Source: Caldifarciminota bacterium (GTDB taxonomy: Bacteria > Hydrothermota > Tepidihabitantia > Tepidihabitantales > Tepidihabitantaceae). From it: 6,957 bases of DNA. Position 1 is the first letter of the stretch. Each line of letters begins with the position of its first letter. The DNA lies in the NCBI GenBank assembly GCA_016935775.1, contig JAFGQF010000117.1, positions 1 through 6,957 of the forward strand, read 5' to 3'. The translations under genes and the position numbers were made by a program. Positions 4,826 to 6,957 of this stretch are shown in pieces. The notes beneath the pieces are model-generated. The model had not been told where the DNA came from. It made no database searches and was given only the letters and a program-made list of their open reading frames with translations.

Positions 4826-5307
4826 CGCTGCTGCCGCTCCGCCGAATCCTGTGCCCGACCGACTTCAGCGACCGTTCGCTCAAGGCGGTGCGCACCGGCG
4901 TCGAACTGGCCCGTCATTTCGGGGCGCGGCTCGACCTGCTCTACGCCGTGCCGCCGGTACCGGCCAGCCAGGCGCTGCTTTCGTCGGACGACAGCTCGCT
5001 GGTGCCGTCGTTTGACGTCAAGGGATATAGCGAACACCTGAAACAGTCCCACGAAACCAGCCTCGAGGAAATCATCGACCGCGAGATACCCGGCTCGCTG
5101 GAAACGGGTCGGACCGTGGTCTTCGGCCGGGCGGCCGAGCAGGTCGTCGGCTTTGCCCGGGAGAACGATATCGACCTGGTCGTCATCGCCACCCACGGCC
5201 GCTCCGGCCTGCGCCGCGCCCTGCTCGGCTCGGTTGCCGAACAGGTTTGCCGCCTGGCCGAGTGCCCGGTGCTGACGGTCCGGTCCTTCGGCCGTGAAGA
5301 CGAATGA
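4822..5307 (+). CDS. UspA-type universal stress protein, single domain, 161 aa
   Basis: This is a cytoplasmic nucleotide-binding stress protein of the Usp family, usually a homodimer. The N-terminal strand R-R-I-L-C-P-T-D-F-S-D (7-17) carries the ATP-contacting D14. The C-terminal nucleotide motif reads A123-T-H-G126-(9 residues)-G136-S137, followed by V-A-E-Q-V and the closing strand C-P-V-L-T-V. The usual motif is G-2x-G-9x-G-S/T; here the first Gly is Ala, while the other key residues remain, so ATP binding is likely but not certain. The start is GTG at 4822, overlapping the upstream stop in a GTGA arrangement. I chose it because it places the first strand at the standard distance from the N-terminus; a longer in-frame extension would run back through the membrane-protein gene. 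Insertion 53-75 is long and polar, within normal family variation. Confidence 0.94.
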   Translation: MTLLPLRRILCPTDFSDRSLKAVRTGVELARHFGARLDLLYAVPPVPASQALLSSDDSSLVPSFDVKGYSEHLKQSHETSLEEIIDREIPGSLETGRTVVFGRAAEQVVGFARENDIDLVVIATHGRSGLRRALLGSVAEQVCRLAECPVLTVRSFGREDE

Positions 5308-5353
5308 CCGACCCGCTGGCCGGAGCACAAACCGAAAAGAACAGGAGGTAGCA

Positions 5354-6957
5354 ATGAACCGAACACTCCTTGCAATGATTGCCGTAGCCGCCCTGGTGGC
5401 GACGTCGATCGCCTACCCGGGCATCGGCGGCGGCCGCGGGCTGTTCCGCGTCCAGAACGCCCTTGTCCAGGACGACGCGGGCCTGACAATATCATTCGAC
5501 GTCATCGGCCGCAACCCGACCTTCCCGGAAACCGCCGGAGAGAAAGGCTGGGTCGCCGACCTCATCGCGCCCGAGCTCAACTACGCGCCGCTCGCTACCA
5601 AGTGGGTCGGGGCCGAACTCTTCGCGTCCTGGGGCGGGATATTCCAATACCCTCAGAGCGTTGCGGAAAAGGGGTTCCTCTGGGGCCTGCACGACCTCAA
5701 GGCCGGCGCCAAGCTCTCGATTCCCATCATCCCGGTGCTCAAGCTGGGCGGGATGGTCGACTACACATTCATCAAGCGCGAGCAGAAGGGCTGGCTCGAC
5801 CCTTCGGCGGTACCGATGGCCGAAGGCTTGGGCTGGAAAGCACTGGCCACCCTGCAACTGCAGGACCTGGCTTCCTCGCTGCCCAACGTATTCGTCAACT
5901 ACTCGCAGGCCGATGAAACGGCGACCTATGGAGCCGGGGTCGAGCTGGCGGCCGAGGCCTTCGCGCTCTTTGCCGAGGCCCAGTCTATCCAGCCGGCCGA
6001 GACATCCACCGGCATCTTCGACACTGAGAATGGCGTCTTCCGGCTGACCCCGGGCGTGGCCTTCGGGACCGGGACTTCGGGTACGACCCTGAAGGCCGGG
6101 TACACCTTTGCCTGGGGCGCGGGCGCGGCCAACGAAGTGTTGCTCGGGGTGGTCATCGCCACGCCCTTCGGCCGGCGCGCGCCGCCCGAATTCGGCGTCA
6201 TCGCCGGACGGGTGGTCGACGAACGGAACGGCGAGCCGATTGCTGGCGTAGTAAGCCTGCCGGAGACGCCCGGAATCCGTCCGGAACAAGTGGGCGCCCA
6301 GACCGGCATCTTCCGGTTCGAGAGGGTGCCGGCCGGGCTGGTGGTGGTTGAGGCCCGCGCCGAAGGGTACGCCTCCTCGGCCGTCCCGGTTGAGGTGATG
6401 GACGATGCAGTAGCGCAGCAGGAGTTCCGGCTGCGGCCGCTGGTGACATATGGCACCCTGGCGGGCAAGGTAGTGGACGACAATACCGGCAACCCGGTAC
6501 CGGCCACCATCATGCTCGCCGAAACCGAACTGCCCGGCGACACCGTCAATGTCGCCACCGGCGCCTGGCGGATCGACAACGTGCCCGTCGGCATCTACCA
6601 GGTCCGGGCCAGCTCGCCCGGCTACTTCCAGGCGGTCCAGACCGTCCAGGTCGAAGCCGACAAGGTGACAACGGCCGATTTCCGGCTCAAGCCGCTCACC
6701 GAAACCTCCACCATCACCGGTAGGGTCTTCGACCGCAAGACCGACGAACCGCTGACGGCGGTCGTCAGTTTCGTCAACAGCTTCGTCCCGCCCGAGACCA
6801 CCGACCGTTCCACCGGGGTCTACTCGGTCGAAGTGCCGGTCGGCGCCTACACGGTCCGGGTCGAGAGCGAGGACTACATCGAGCAGACCGCGGCGGTGGT
6901 GGTCCAGAAGGACCAGCCGCTGGTCCGCGACTTCGGACTGGTGAAGGAAGGGATGAC
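5354..6957 (+). CDS. Secreted/outer-membrane beta-barrel-like protein with three carboxypeptidase-regulatory-like domains (3' end outside window)
   Basis: The frame stays open to the right edge (534 codons). The start is set by AGGAGGT (5343-5349), four bases before the ATG. Residues 1-20 form a Sec signal peptide: M-N-R-T, a hydrophobic core, and probable cleavage after S-I-A (18-20). Residues from about 28 to 272 alternate aromatic and glycine-rich strands, such as K-W-V-G-A-E-L-F-A-S-W-G-G and T-L-K-A-G-Y-T-F-A-W-G, and end in V-L-L-G-V-V-I-A-T-P-F. That pattern fits an outer-membrane barrel. Three tandem domains of about 80 residues follow (283-363, 367-448, 452-530), each of the G-x-V-x-D, V-P-x-G, V-x-V-R-x-x-x-x-G/D-Y type known as CarboxypepD_reg or transthyretin-like. 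Further domains, perhaps a peptidoglycan-binding OmpA domain, may follow outside the window. It lies 46 nt after the Usp gene with no terminator between, so it is probably cotranscribed. Confidence 0.88.
   Translation, partial: MNRTLLAMIAVAALVATSIAYPGIGGGRGLFRVQNALVQDDAGLTISFDVIGRNPTFPETAGEKGWVADLIAPELNYAPLATKWVGAELFASWGGIFQYPQSVAEKGFLWGLHDLKAGAKLSIPIIPVLKLGGMVDYTFIKREQKGWLDPSAVPMAEGLGWKALATLQLQDLASSLPNVFVNYSQADETATYGAGVELAAEAFALFAEAQSIQPAETSTGIFDTENGVFRLTPGVAFGTGTSGTTLKAGYTFAWGAGAANEVLLGVVIATPFGRRAPPEFGVIAGRVVDERNGEPIAGVVSLPETPGIRPEQVGAQTGIFRFERVPAGLVVVEARAEGYASSAVPVEVMDDAVAQQEFRLRPLVTYGTLAGKVVDDNTGNPVPATIMLAETELPGDTVNVATGAWRIDNVPVGIYQVRASSPGYFQAVQTVQVEADKVTTADFRLKPLTETSTITGRVFDRKTDEPLTAVVSFVNSFVPPETTDRSTGVYSVEVPVGAYTVRVESEDYIEQTAAVVVQKDQPLVRDFGLVKEGM
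6200..6943 (+). repeat. Three tandem carboxypeptidase-regulatory-like domain repeats within the envelope protein
   Basis: Repeat 1 spans about 6200-6442, repeat 2 6452-6697 and repeat 3 6707-6943. Each begins with [AT]-G-[RK]-V, has a central turn of V-P-[AV]-G type, and ends with a short F-R-L-[RK]-P-L or D-F-G-L segment. They are clearly related in protein sequence but diverged in DNA sequence, so the duplication is old rather than a recent slippage event. Confidence 0.82.

Noticed and set aside
4393..5328. A 311-codon minus-strand open frame over the four-helix and Usp genes
   Set aside because: It has no recognisable motif or ribosome site, and the opposite strand encodes a clear Usp domain and a membrane protein with overlapping start and stop.
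5492..6289. A 265-codon minus-strand open frame inside the envelope protein gene
   Set aside because: Low-complexity Gly/Arg/Glu composition, opposite a gene with signal peptide, SD and repeat domains. A codon-bias shadow.

Overview
The window is GC-rich, gene-dense bacterial chromosomal DNA. Third codon positions are mostly G or C, which also produces many long antisense shadow frames. I see no mobile element, CRISPR array, tRNA or rRNA. The partial gene at the right edge encodes a signal peptide, a predicted outer-membrane beta-barrel and tandem carboxypeptidase-regulatory-like domains. That suggests a double-membrane bacterium, and the style resembles uncultured candidate phyla such as WOR-3, but this placement is only an inference. 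No gene here is a phylogenetic marker.

Layout. (1) Bases 3-805, + strand: a tight run of four small genes with overlapping ends. These are the tail of a zinc-ribbon protein, a 102-aa protein with a possible barrel domain, a 63-aa Arg-rich protein, and a 48-aa Cys/His protein. The run is closed by a very strong intrinsic terminator (841-877). (2) Bases 889-3048, - strand: a two-gene operon, a short-chain dehydrogenase followed 3 nt later by a dicarboxylate/glutamate:cation symporter. (3) Bases 3189-4192, + strand: an unknown 152-aa protein coupled to an HdeD-family (DUF308) membrane protein. (4) Bases 4445-6957, + strand: a small four-helix membrane protein overlapping a UspA-type universal stress protein, then a secreted barrel protein with three repeat domains that runs off the right edge.

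The most interesting signal is regulatory. All three intergenic gaps that should hold a promoter carry a sigma-54 (RpoN) -24/-12 element in the correct orientation: 3127-3142 (+), 3105-3120 (-) and 4344-4359 (+). The first two lie back to back, with only 6 bp between their -24 boxes. Each predicted leader contains a GC-rich hairpin before its Shine-Dalgarno sequence. The third promoter is preceded by a dyad, 4300-4328, that shares a core with 4196-4214, a plausible enhancer-binding-protein site. I infer that the SDR, symporter, HdeD-like protein, four-helix protein, Usp and the envelope protein form a local RpoN-controlled stress or envelope module. This architecture is read from the sequence alone; its function is inference.
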